From: Clostridium algoriphilum
GTDB taxonomy: Bacteria > Bacillota > Clostridia > Clostridiales > Clostridiaceae
Direction: 5' to 3'
NCBI RefSeq assembly: GCF_020443705.1
Contig: NZ_JAIZZK010000020.1
Coordinates: forward strand, 19,419-83,418
DNA length: 64,000 nt
The position numbers and the translations under genes are program-made. The notes under the pieces were generated by a model, which did no database searches, had not been told where the DNA came from, and saw only the letters and a list, made by a program, of their open reading frames with translations. Positions 8,894 through 17,456 of this stretch are shown here, piece by piece; the stretch's first letter is position 1; each line of letters opens with the position of its first letter.

Positions 8894-9639
8894 GAATCGA
8901 TCTTGGAAGTCGTGAAGTTAAAATAGTTTTAATGGAAGACAATAAAATAATACATTCGATGAAAGTAAGCACTATGAGCTTTTACAGGAATTACTGTAGC
9001 TTTGATGGCAAGATTATTGTTAACTTAGAGAAGCTTAATATTAAGCAAATTGATAGAGCCGTGTCTACAGGTTACGGTAAAAACAACATTGACTTAGCGT
9101 TGTTTACACCAATAAATGAGATAAAAGCCCATGTATATGGAGGATTCTATCAAACTACCTTAAAGGATTTTATTCTTTTAGATGTAGGTGGACAAGATGT
9201 CAAAGTTGTAAAAGTGGAAAAAGGCATCACTACTGACCTAGAGCTTAATGAAAAATGTGCTGCTTCATGTGGTAGATATTTGGAAAATATGGCAAATGTA
9301 CTCGAGGTATCTTTAGATGACATGAGCTTGCATTACGAAAATCCTATAGAACTTAATTCAACCTGTGCTGTGTTTTCCGAGTCAGAATTAATTGGAAAAA
9401 TAGCCGAAGGCGTAAGTATAGAAAGTTTGTGTTCTAGTGTAAATTACTCTCTATATAAAAGGCTCCAACCTATGTTAAGTAAATTCAAGGGTAAAAAACT
9501 AGTTTTAACTGGCGGTGTGGCAAATAATCTTGCAATAAAAAGATACCTAAATAATGATTATGAAGAGATTGTATCTGTTAAAGAACCGCAATTAAACGGA
9601 GCTATTGGATGCTGCTATTATGGAAGTAAGTTTTTATAG
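8881..9639 (+). CDS. BadF/BadG/BcrA/BcrD-type ATPase, activator of the dehydratase-like protein
   Basis: A 252-residue ASKHA-fold ATPase like HgdC/FldI/YjiL. Nucleotide-site motifs are GIDLGS (5-10), STGYGK (62-67), LDVGGQDVKVV (100-110) and TGGVANN (210-216). Cys130 in the KCAASCGR segment and Cys162 in STCAVFSESE are the two ligands each monomer gives to the dimer-bridging [4Fe-4S] cluster. Such activators couple ATP hydrolysis to transfer of one low-potential electron to the partner enzyme. The start is ATG 8881 with AAGGAGG upstream, overlapping the end of the partner gene. The queD gene begins 68 bases after its stop. It is slightly shorter than HgdC (about 260 aa) but complete. Confidence 0.9.
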   Translation: MRVLGIDLGSREVKIVLMEDNKIIHSMKVSTMSFYRNYCSFDGKIIVNLEKLNIKQIDRAVSTGYGKNNIDLALFTPINEIKAHVYGGFYQTTLKDFILLDVGGQDVKVVKVEKGITTDLELNEKCAASCGRYLENMANVLEVSLDDMSLHYENPIELNSTCAVFSESELIGKIAEGVSIESLCSSVNYSLYKRLQPMLSKFKGKKLVLTGGVANNLAIKRYLNNDYEEIVSVKEPQLNGAIGCCYYGSKFL

Positions 9640-9707
9640 AACATGGCAATTTAGTTCTAATAATCCAAACAGTAATAACTAACATAAATTTAAGGAGGAA
9701 TGTCCAC

Positions 9708-10139
9708 ATGTATATACTAAAATCAGAACATAGCTTTGACAGTGCTCATTTTCTATCTGGCTATAAAGGTAAATGTGCAAATATTCACGGTCATAGATGG
9801 AAAGTTGAAGTTGAAGTACAATCAGAAACCTTGGTAAAAGGCGGTCAACTAGATGGCATGATAATAGATTTTGGTGATTTAAAGAAAGATGTAAAAGCTA
9901 TGGTAGACGCATACGATCACGCCTTAATTGTTCAAGTAGGCAGCATGCGAGATGAGACTTTAAATTGTATAAAGCAAGATGGCTTTAATGTAATATTAGT
10001 TGATTTCAGAACAACAGCAGAAAATTTTGCGGAATTTTTCTTTAATGTTATGAAAGAAAAAGGATATAAAGTCAAGCGAACTACTGTTTATGAAACACCT
10101 ACTAATGGTGCATCATATGAAGAAAGCGAGGCTAATTAA
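9708..10139 (+). CDS. queD: 6-carboxy-5,6,7,8-tetrahydropterin synthase
   Basis: QueD converts 7,8-dihydroneopterin triphosphate to 6-carboxytetrahydropterin, the second step of 7-deazaguanine synthesis. The 143-residue protein has the zinc ligands His16 (SAHF) and the NIHGH pair, the catalytic Cys just before them (GKCANIHGH), and the catalytic Asp/His in AYDHALI. The start is ATG 9708 with AAGGAGG upstream. The following queE start lies one base after this stop, so the genes are translationally coupled. Confidence 0.95.
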   Translation: MYILKSEHSFDSAHFLSGYKGKCANIHGHRWKVEVEVQSETLVKGGQLDGMIIDFGDLKKDVKAMVDAYDHALIVQVGSMRDETLNCIKQDGFNVILVDFRTTAENFAEFFFNVMKEKGYKVKRTTVYETPTNGASYEESEAN

Positions 10140-10140
10140 A

Positions 10141-10806
10141 GTGAAATTTAAGGTAGTTGAAAAGTTTGTAAGTGTTAACGGAGAAGGTCCCCTATCCGGT
10201 CAACTTGTAGTATTTATAAGATTTGCAGGCTGTAATTTACATTGTAGCTACTGCGATACAACTTGGGCTAATAAAAAAGATGTCTCTTATGACTTTATGA
10301 CATCTAGCGATATATATAAATATATAAAGTCTACCGGCATTCACAATGTAACTTTAACTGGGGGTGAACCCTTATTACAAGAAGGACTTGTAGAGCTCTT
10401 AGACATTTTATCTATTGATTCGGCACTTCATGTTGAAATTGAAACAAATGGTAGTGTTTTACTGGATAAATTTTTATGCATAGATAATCCGCCAAGTTTT
10501 ACTTTGGATTACAAACTTCCAGGGAGCAATATGGAAGATAAAATGGATCTAAATAATTATAAGTATTTAAGTTACAAAGACACAGTTAAGTTCGTCGCAG
10601 GTAGCATGGAAGATTTACAAAAATCCAAATACATAATAGATAAATATGAGCTTTCCAACAAAACCAATGTATATATTAGCCCAGTATTTGGACAAATTGA
10701 CCTAGAGGATATTGTAGAATATATGAAAGATAATAAAATGAATGGAGTTAATCTTCAAATGCAACTTCATAAAATCATTTGGGATCCAAATAAGAGGGGA
10801 GTATAA
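10141..10806 (+). CDS. queE: 7-carboxy-7-deazaguanine synthase (radical SAM)
   Basis: QueE rearranges carboxytetrahydropterin to 7-carboxy-7-deazaguanine using S-adenosylmethionine. The 221-residue protein has the radical-SAM cluster motif CNLHCSYC (CX3CX2C), [10 protein letters not shown] just before it, and the TGGEPLLQ glycine-rich SAM site. The start is GTG 10141, chosen because family members begin directly at the [16 protein letters not shown] region and GCGAGG lies eight bases upstream. Upstream in-frame ATGs would overlap queD. It ends four bases before folE. Confidence 0.94.
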   Translation: MKFKVVEKFVSVNGEGPLSGQLVVFIRFAGCNLHCSYCDTTWANKKDVSYDFMTSSDIYKYIKSTGIHNVTLTGGEPLLQEGLVELLDILSIDSALHVEIETNGSVLLDKFLCIDNPPSFTLDYKLPGSNMEDKMDLNNYKYLSYKDTVKFVAGSMEDLQKSKYIIDKYELSNKTNVYISPVFGQIDLEDIVEYMKDNKMNGVNLQMQLHKIIWDPNKRGV

Positions 10807-10810
10807 AATT

Positions 10811-11401
10811 ATGGCAATAGATACAAAAGCAATTGAAGAACATATAAAAGGCATTCTAATAGCTTTAGGTGATGACCCATCAAGGGAAGGACTTATTGAT
10901 ACGCCTAAGCGCGTAGCTAAAATGTACGAGGAAGTATTTGCTGGTATGTGTCATAGCAATGCTGAAATTTCAAAAATGTTTAACACAACATTTGTTGATG
11001 ACTTAGTAGTTAACGAGGATTCTCGTGATATAGTTATTATGAAAGATATTCAAATTTTTAGTCATTGCGAACATCATTTAGCCTTAATGTATGATATGAA
11101 GGTTTCAGTTGCATACGTTCCTAACAAGAAGATTATAGGTTTAAGTAAAATTGCAAGAATAGCTGATATGGTAGGTCGCAGATTACAGCTTCAGGAAAGA
11201 ATAGGAACAGATATAGCTGAGATTATGCAAATGGTAACTAATTCCAGTGATGTTGCTGTTATTATAGAAGGTGAACATGCTTGCATGACTACTCGTGGCA
11301 TAAAGAAACCAGGTACTAAAACATTGTCCACAACTTTTAGAGGAAGATTTAATACTGACGTAATGTTAAATAATAAATTAATGATGCTTTATACTAAATA
11401 A
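10811..11401 (+). CDS. folE: GTP cyclohydrolase I
   Basis: FolE opens GTP to give 7,8-dihydroneopterin triphosphate, the entry step shared by folate and queuosine synthesis. The 196-residue protein has the zinc motif SHCEHH, the second zinc Cys in [11 protein letters not shown], and the conserved GLSKIARI and LQERIG segments. ATG 10811 follows GAGGGGA by ten bases; an open frame extending further upstream into queE is not used. Placement between queE and queC shows this copy serves 7-deazaguanine supply, although it may feed folate as well. Confidence 0.95.
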   Translation: MAIDTKAIEEHIKGILIALGDDPSREGLIDTPKRVAKMYEEVFAGMCHSNAEISKMFNTTFVDDLVVNEDSRDIVIMKDIQIFSHCEHHLALMYDMKVSVAYVPNKKIIGLSKIARIADMVGRRLQLQERIGTDIAEIMQMVTNSSDVAVIIEGEHACMTTRGIKKPGTKTLSTTFRGRFNTDVMLNNKLMMLYTK

Positions 11402-11438
11402 ATAATGTCTTATACTAACTAAAAGGAGCATATAAATT

Positions 11439-12095
11439 ATGAATAAAGAAAAAGCAGTAGTAGTATTCAGTGGTGGACAAGATAGCACTACTTGTTTATT
11501 TTGGGCGTTAAAGAAATATAAAGAAGTTATAGCTGTATCTTTTGATTATAGCCAGAAACATATATTAGAACTTGATTGCGCAAAAAGCATATGCAAAGAG
11601 CATGACGTTGAGTATCACGTTTTAGACTTAAACTTACTTAATCAGCTAGCACCAAATTCATTAACAAGAAAGGACATGGAAGTAGATAAGGAGGCACCTA
11701 AAGGTAGTGTTCCTAATTCCTTTGTAGATGGGAGAAACTTATTGTTTTTAACCTTTGTAGCAGTATTTGCAAAACAAAGAGGCATAAGTAATATTATAAC
11801 TGGCGTGTCCCAAAGTGACTTCAGTGGATACCCAGATTGTAGAGATGTGTTTATTAAATCCTTAAATGTTACCTTAAACTTAGCTATGGGCTATGACTTT
11901 GTAATAGAAACACCTTTAATGTGGATTAACAAAGCGGAAACTTGGAAAATGGCTTATGATTTAGGTGTACTTGATGTAGTTAAAGAGCAAACATTAACTT
12001 GTTATAATGGAATAAAAGGTAATGGTTGTGGAAACTGCCCTTCTTGTAAACTAAGAAAAAAGGGTTATATAGAGTTCAAGGAAAAATATCTATAA
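11439..12095 (+). CDS. queC: 7-cyano-7-deazaguanine (preQ0) synthase
   Basis: QueC uses ATP and ammonia to turn carboxydeazaguanine into preQ0. The PP-loop SGGQDSTT is at about residues 11-18. The C-terminal zinc site is [17 protein letters not shown]. Length (218 aa) is normal. It is the last gene of the riboswitch operon and is followed by a terminator. No queF (preQ0 to preQ1), tgt, queA, queG or queH gene is in the operon. Confidence 0.96.
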   Translation: MNKEKAVVVFSGGQDSTTCLFWALKKYKEVIAVSFDYSQKHILELDCAKSICKEHDVEYHVLDLNLLNQLAPNSLTRKDMEVDKEAPKGSVPNSFVDGRNLLFLTFVAVFAKQRGISNIITGVSQSDFSGYPDCRDVFIKSLNVTLNLAMGYDFVIETPLMWINKAETWKMAYDLGVLDVVKEQTLTCYNGIKGNGCGNCPSCKLRKKGYIEFKEKYL

Positions 12096-12102
12096 AAATA
12101 AA

Positions 12103-12146
12103 AGATCGCTGGTAAATTTAATAAGTTTACCGAGCGTTCTTTTTTA
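12103..12146 (+). terminator. Terminator of the queuosine operon
   Basis: TCGCTGGTAAATT and AAGTTTACCGAGCG pair with one bulge and are followed by TTCTTTTTT. Confidence 0.85.
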
Positions 12147-12262
12147 TTCTTTTAAAATGGGGCAGTAAATAATTTTAATTTTAGTATTATCGAAACTACG
12201 AATATTAATCTTTAAATATCAAATAATAACTATAAGAATAAACTACAAGGAGTTGTTGTGAA

Positions 12263-12454
12263 TTGACAAAATTACCATATGACGATTTTAAAGAAAAAGA
12301 ATTATTAGTTAAAGGCCAACTAATTAATGCTTCAAATAATGAAGAGACTACAGCACATTGTAGTAATACTTGCCCTAAGTGTGGGGTTAGAAAATGTGAA
12401 TTAAGTGAAGGACATTCTGGTAATCATAAATGCTCTGAAGGGCATACCTGGTAA
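12263..12454 (+). CDS. Small Cys/His-rich putative metal-binding protein, 63 aa
   Basis: I do not recognise a named family. The C-terminal half has CSNTCPKCGVRKC followed by GHSGNHKCSEGHTW, so five Cys and three His in about 32 residues. That resembles a zinc-ribbon or small metal site. The start is TTG at 12263 with AAGGAG ten bases upstream; the GTG at 12258 leads to an immediate stop. The gene stands alone and is closed by a perfect hairpin shared with the convergent nucleotidase gene. Confidence 0.7.
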   Translation: MTKLPYDDFKEKELLVKGQLINASNNEETTAHCSNTCPKCGVRKCELSEGHSGNHKCSEGHTW

Positions 12455-12457
12455 GAT

Positions 12458-12505
12458 AAAATGAACTGTTATTACATTGCTTCGCTTTGTAATAACAGTT
12501 CATTT
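12458..12505. terminator. Bidirectional terminator
   Basis: AAATGAACTGTTATTACA (12458-12475) and its exact complement (12488-12505) form an 18-bp stem. The end of the nucleotidase reading frame lies inside the hairpin. Confidence 0.85.
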
Positions 12506-13050
12506 ATTATAGAATATATTTCTTTCCAGTTATAAACCCTAACTATATTTTCATTTAATGGCTTTTGGTTATAATTAGTATCTATTAAAAGAACCTTATA
12601 TCCTGCAGTAGAGAGTTGAATTGCATTATCATAATTATCTTCAATAAATACATTACATTTTAATTCTCTTGCTTTATCTACTTTGTAATGACTTCCTAAA
12701 ACGAACAAATCATCATATGGAATATCATTTTTCTTTAGATATGAATGAGTAAACATAGTAAGTGATTCTTCTCTTGCTGTCACGAAATAAATGTTATGAA
12801 TTAAACTAAGTCTTTTTATAACCATTTGCGCATCTTCGCGAAGTTTTTGCTCTGAATGGATTTCTATTTTATTTTGTTCATAGAATTTTTCATATTCCTT
12901 AGCATCGATACCCATAACTTCATGAATATAGTATTTAGTTACCTGCTGCTCTGTTATATTTTTATTGAAATGCTTATTAGTAATATTAAGCCAGTAATAA
13001 GCATCCGTAATTGTTCCGTCAATATCTATACATATATTCAAATTTTTCAT
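12472..13050 (-). CDS. HAD-superfamily 5'-nucleotidase (NT5C/YqfW-like)
   Basis: A 192-residue haloacid-dehalogenase-fold phosphatase. Motif I is DIDGTITD (nucleophile Asp), motif II is FVTARE, a conserved Lys lies in HYKVDKA, and motif IV is FIEDNYDN. This pattern fits the small 5'(3')-deoxyribonucleotidase-type family. The start is ATG 13050, with AGGAGAGG well spaced; GTG 13062 would be only two bases from that site. The substrate is not determined by sequence. Confidence 0.82.
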   Translation of the reverse strand: MKNLNICIDIDGTITDAYYWLNITNKHFNKNITEQQVTKYYIHEVMGIDAKEYEKFYEQNKIEIHSEQKLREDAQMVIKRLSLIHNIYFVTAREESLTMFTHSYLKKNDIPYDDLFVLGSHYKVDKARELKCNVFIEDNYDNAIQLSTAGYKVLLIDTNYNQKPLNENIVRVYNWKEIYSIINELLLQSEAM

Positions 13051-13164
13051 ATTATTTTTCACCTCTCCTATCCTTTCATTATATGCATAAAATGTTAAGA
13101 ATGGGTTAAATATAGATTATGATTTGTTTAAACATTTTCTATATTTATTCTAACATTTTTAAAA

Positions 13165-15120
13165 CTAAGAATAAATATCTGAAAGTTCCACTCGTATACT
13201 TTCATCACCACTTCTAACTTTGCTATTATACATCATATTTTCGTTGATTACCTTTATTGCCGGAAGTCTAACTGTAAACTTACTTCCTTTCCCAACCTCA
13301 CTCTCAACGAATATATTTCCACCATGTAATGCTACAATAGACTTAACTAAATTTAAGCCTATACCTGTACCCTCTGCATTTCTCGATAGTGATTTGTCTA
13401 CCTGCTTAAATCTATCAAATATCATATCTAGATGCTTCTTTTCAATACCAATTCCATTATCTTTGACTGACAGCTCAACAAATTCACCTTTATCCTTAAT
13501 AGCTACAAATATTTCATCGCCTATATCTGAAAATTTTATCGCATTTGATATGAGATTCAAGACTATTCTTTCTATTTTTTCAGGATCGCAAGCGATATTT
13601 TTTTCTTCTATATCTGTATCAAAAATAATACTCAAGCCTTTGCTTTCAGTAAAATTAGTTACAGACATAACTATTTCTTCCACAACTTCAACTATATTAT
13701 TATTTGATAAAGTTAGTTTAAAAAAACCCGCTTGAATTTTCGATATATCAACTATATTATTTATAAGTTTTGATAATCTATATGAATTTTGCTTAATTGA
13801 GTCTATATATTTAATAATTGAGTTCTTCTTATCATCCAGGCATCCATTATCGCAGTACATAGTAAATAACTGAACTGTTGCAAATATAACATTTAGTGGT
13901 GTTTTAAGTTCATGGGAGATGTTAACAAGGAATTCATCTTGTGATTTTAGTTCTTTCTCCATCAATATATTATGTTCCTCAATTTTTCTTGATTGCTTTA
14001 TTGTTTCAGTTATATCATGAAAACACGATACTACCATAGTAAGATCTCCACTCGTATTATAACTTGGTATTGAACTAATTTCTACGAAATAATCATTTTT
14101 AGGATGACTTACAAGAACTTTAGCACTTTTTACTCTCTCTCCTCTTAATGCTCTTACTGAAGGAATATTCTCAACTGGTATTTTATTACCTTTCATGTCA
14201 AATAACTTAATGTTTTTTAGAGCCTCTTTCACCATAATTTCTTTGCTTGATTTACAAATTAACCTCCTTGTTTCTGGATTTGTCATTATAATTTTACCTA
14301 AATTGTCTGTTATCATTATTCCATCAGATAAGTTTTCAAGTATACTACTTAACTGATTATTTCTTTGCTCTAGCTGTGATTTTTGCTTGTCAATTATTTT
14401 GTTTTGCCACTCTAAACTCTGATTCTTAAAAACCCTTTCAGTAACTTCCGACGCAGTTTCATATATGTATTTCATCTTTCCTCTTTCAAATATTGTTGTT
14501 TGAGCAAAACCCCAATATGATGAATTTGCATCTAATTTATTATTTTTAAATTCTTTTATATAACTAGTCCTCTGAGACTTAAGAATAGAGTTCCAGCTAA
14601 CTTCAGATTGACTACCTTTAAATTCTGATACAACTTCTCTAATGGGTCTACCAATACTACTGCTCTCTCTATTAAGATCCCCCTTCATTAAACTAAGATA
14701 CTTTGCGTTTGCTTTTAGTAATATTAGATCAGGTACACTATAAACAGCTACACCAGATGTTTCATCTATAAAAGCCTGTTTTTCAAAAATAAGCTTATCA
14801 TCAAGTCTAGATTCTAATTTCTCAATAAAAGTATATTTTTTTTCATTTGTTTTGTTATCATTAAGCAGTGATATATTCACTTCTCTAGGACATAGTCGTT
14901 TTGTAAATATATACCCAGAATACTTACAGGTTATATTCTCAAGAAAAGTTTGTGAATTTATTTTTAACATATCCCCTACTTCGTGGAGTGATTTCCCTAC
15001 TATTTCATCTATTAAAAACCCTGTAAGTTCAGTAAATTCTTTGTTAACTTCTGTTATAATTTTACCATACGAATACATAAATGGTTCTGCCATTCTGTTA
15101 TTTAAAGTATCTCTCAACAT
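13165..15120 (-). CDS. PAS-domain sensor histidine kinase
   Basis: A 651-residue soluble sensor kinase with no clear membrane segment. PAS-like regions lie at about 10-65, 115-230 and 255-375 (the third begins NQLSSILENLSDGIMITD). The HisKA box NISHELKTPLN has the phosphorylated His403. The ATPase part has the N-box SNAIKFSD, the G1 box VKDNGIGI and the G2 box GTGIGLNLV. Autophosphorylation in response to an intracellular cue is expected. No response regulator is adjacent, so it is an orphan kinase. Many clostridial orphan kinases act on Spo0A; that is only a possibility here. Confidence 0.93.
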   Translation of the reverse strand: MLRDTLNNRMAEPFMYSYGKIITEVNKEFTELTGFLIDEIVGKSLHEVGDMLKINSQTFLENITCKYSGYIFTKRLCPREVNISLLNDNKTNEKKYTFIEKLESRLDDKLIFEKQAFIDETSGVAVYSVPDLILLKANAKYLSLMKGDLNRESSSIGRPIREVVSEFKGSQSEVSWNSILKSQRTSYIKEFKNNKLDANSSYWGFAQTTIFERGKMKYIYETASEVTERVFKNQSLEWQNKIIDKQKSQLEQRNNQLSSILENLSDGIMITDNLGKIIMTNPETRRLICKSSKEIMVKEALKNIKLFDMKGNKIPVENIPSVRALRGERVKSAKVLVSHPKNDYFVEISSIPSYNTSGDLTMVVSCFHDITETIKQSRKIEEHNILMEKELKSQDEFLVNISHELKTPLNVIFATVQLFTMYCDNGCLDDKKNSIIKYIDSIKQNSYRLSKLINNIVDISKIQAGFFKLTLSNNNIVEVVEEIVMSVTNFTESKGLSIIFDTDIEEKNIACDPEKIERIVLNLISNAIKFSDIGDEIFVAIKDKGEFVELSVKDNGIGIEKKHLDMIFDRFKQVDKSLSRNAEGTGIGLNLVKSIVALHGGNIFVESEVGKGSKFTVRLPAIKVINENMMYNSKVRSGDESIRVELSDIYS

Positions 15121-15389
15121 ATTACCCCCACCTTTTCAATACATGACCCTATAGGTTATCATCATAATTAAACAAGAATATTACAATTTGTTAATATAAT
15201 GTACATTATATTAACATTTTAACATACAACATAATGTATTACCATATAGCATATTGTAATCATGTGAGTTTTGTGTTATAAGAGTAACCTAGATAAATTA
15301 GAATTATTAACTTTAGTTCAACTCGTTTTTCTACTCAATATTTAACATTTATAACATTGCTGTAATAAAATATACTATATATATATTGT

Positions 15390-16274
15390 TTAAGATACTA
15401 CATAATAATCCATTACAGAAATTTCTTCAAATCCACAGGATTCATAAAGGTCAAGTGCACTCTTATTTTCCGTAGCAACATCAAGAAAGATATTTTCTAT
15501 ATTTTTCTCTTTCAATATATTCATAGTAATATTTAGTATTTCTCTTCCATACCCCTTCCCTCTAAAGTATGGAAGAACTCCAAACCCATAAATAAAACCC
15601 TCATTATCAATTACGCTTATATGAATTTTACCTATAATTTCACCCTTTAGTTCTGCTAGATAACTAATAAAAGTATTATCAAGTCGTATCGGTTCTATAC
15701 CAGTTTCTATATCTTTTTCAGGATCTCCAAAATAGATAGATGTTTGCCTATTTATCTCAGCTGCATCTTCACTCGTTGCTAATCTAAGGTTAATAACATA
15801 ATCATGAGTAACCTCAGAAGTTTTTTTATTAAAACACATTTTATACTCTGAGGAAACGTATTCGCCTGCTTGTGAATTTATAAAAGCGAGTCCTGAAGTA
15901 GACGTATGGTCACATAACGCTAACACCTCTAAAGGGCTTATCTTTTGCCATTCTTCCTTTGCAATTAAAAACAGTTTTTTGTAAATTCCTCTTCCTCGAA
16001 ATTTAGGATGTACCATACCACTTATTTCAACTGTGTCTCCTCCAAAGTTACATAATCCTAGATAACCCACTAAAATCTTACTATCATAATATAAAAACTC
16101 TGCCATTATTCTATTTTCCACAAAATTTGTAGAATGCCTCATTTTAAAATCAAGTTCTAATTTTAATTCGGTCTTTTGTACACCTAAGCAAGCAGCCTCC
16201 AGCCTCTTAACTACATCGTAGTCTTCTTTATTTAGTTCTTCCTTCATAATTATATTATTTTCACAGTTTGTCAT
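15390..16274 (-). CDS. Tandem GNAT-family N-acetyltransferase
   Basis: A 294-residue protein with two GNAT folds. The first has GMVHPKFRGRGIYKKLF and the second GFGVLPYFRGKGYGREIL, both being the acetyl-CoA-binding Q/RxxGxG/A motif. The C-terminal end (LDVATENKSALDLYESCGFEEI) is typical of active GNAT domains. ATG 16274 was chosen because GGGGGAG lies just upstream; a longer open frame has no ribosome site. The acceptor substrate is unknown. It precedes nothing in an obvious operon. Confidence 0.88.
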   Translation of the reverse strand: MTNCENNIIMKEELNKEDYDVVKRLEAACLGVQKTELKLELDFKMRHSTNFVENRIMAEFLYYDSKILVGYLGLCNFGGDTVEISGMVHPKFRGRGIYKKLFLIAKEEWQKISPLEVLALCDHTSTSGLAFINSQAGEYVSSEYKMCFNKKTSEVTHDYVINLRLATSEDAAEINRQTSIYFGDPEKDIETGIEPIRLDNTFISYLAELKGEIIGKIHISVIDNEGFIYGFGVLPYFRGKGYGREILNITMNILKEKNIENIFLDVATENKSALDLYESCGFEEISVMDYYVVS

Positions 16275-16430
16275 TATTCTCCCCCAAATACGCAATTGAT
16301 GTTTATTATAGTTTATTTTATTATTTTTCATTTCAATATAAAAATCATACATATCAATAAATGATACATATGATTTATGTGTTTCATTTTTTAAATTTAT
16401 CAAAGACACGTTACTACATAAAGTATGATA

Positions 16431-17099
16431 TTAAATTCTGCTTCTACTCCTTTTATTATTTCTATCCCTCGCAATAACCATCCAGAAATGTCTAAGAGTA
16501 TGTACCCCTTCATAAATAAAACCTGTCTTACAAAAGAAATTCTCATCCTCTTTTGTTTTTGTCTTATGTTTAAGTGGGTAGTCATTAAGGTTTCCTGAAT
16601 AGAAAACAAACTTTTCCATAATACCACATATATCTGTTGGTGTTATCCTATAAGATTCTAATTCAGTAAAATTGATTCCCCCTTGTTTAAGTGCTTCCAT
16701 GACAAATTCGGTACATATATATGTTTTATATATCGCATGCTTTTTATTAAAAATAAGCCCAATAGCTTGAAGAAAATTATAATAATATACATCAACATCA
16801 TCATATACGTCGTATATAAATTTACTTATTAATTCATATTGTATAATTGTTACAGGTATGCGGTATACAATAATTGGAACATCTACCACAAGTCCAATGG
16901 TAAGTGTATATGAGCTTTCGCGTACGATGCCGCCTACAAGCGGATTGCTAACTGACAGTCTTGAGAAAGAATACATATTACTTAAATTTTCATCTAGACT
17001 AATTGACGCATGATTATATTTTTCTTTTAAAAACTTTCTGATTAACTTTCCTGTAAATGTTGATGTTCTTGATATAACAACATAAATATACTTTTCCAT
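16431..17099 (-). CDS. Probable permuted papain-like (NlpC/P60 or YiiX-type) protein
   Basis: A 222-residue protein without a signal peptide. The candidate catalytic His is in YNHASISLDENL near the N-terminus and the candidate Cys is in TYICTEFVMEAL, an order (His before Cys) expected of circularly permuted papain-like enzymes of the YiiX/YycO group. These hydrolyse amide or thioester bonds, often in wall or lipid contexts. The start is ATG 17099 with GAGGAGA upstream. I hold the family call at moderate confidence because overall similarity cannot be scored here. Confidence 0.55.
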   Translation of the reverse strand: MEKYIYVVISRTSTFTGKLIRKFLKEKYNHASISLDENLSNMYSFSRLSVSNPLVGGIVRESSYTLTIGLVVDVPIIVYRIPVTIIQYELISKFIYDVYDDVDVYYYNFLQAIGLIFNKKHAIYKTYICTEFVMEALKQGGINFTELESYRITPTDICGIMEKFVFYSGNLNDYPLKHKTKTKEDENFFCKTGFIYEGVHTLRHFWMVIARDRNNKRSRSRI

Positions 17100-17237
17100 T
17101 TTGCTTCTCCTCGCAACCATCTAAACATAATTTAATCAAACTTTAAGTATCTATAAGAAACATTCCTTTATATAAAAAAATAATTATATTATATTAGTAT
17201 TGTTTTCTTTTTATTCATTTTTTATGTAATTTATAAT

Positions 17238-17274
17238 TATAATTTTACTACTATAATTTTACTACTATAATTTA
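17238..17274. repeat. Tandem 14-bp repeat, 2.6 copies
   Basis: The unit TATAATTTTACTAC is repeated at 17238-17251 and 17252-17265 and partly at 17266-17274, within the 357-bp divergent intergenic region. The rest of 17100-17456 is AT-rich with a possible TTGACA at 17333 and no gene. Confidence 0.6.
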
Positions 17275-17456
17275 TTAAAGCAAGTCTGTATTTTTTAAAC
17301 ACATTTAATTATAATGATAATTTAAATTCTTATTGACAAAATAATAAAATAAACATAATATCTTTTTATCGGATATAATATGCGCCATAATTAATATAAT
17401 CCATTTTAAGATGTATAATATTTATATACATAATCGTTAAAGAAGAGGTTACTAAT

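Noticed and set aside
7883..9639. Amino-acid fermentation dehydratase (HgdAB/FldBC) annotation
   Set aside because: No CoA transferase, alpha subunit or electron-transfer flavoprotein gene is nearby, and a preQ1 riboswitch controls the operon.
16400..16627. 75-codon minus-strand frame between the GNAT and papain-like genes
   Set aside because: It lies inside the papain-like gene in another frame and has no ribosome site.
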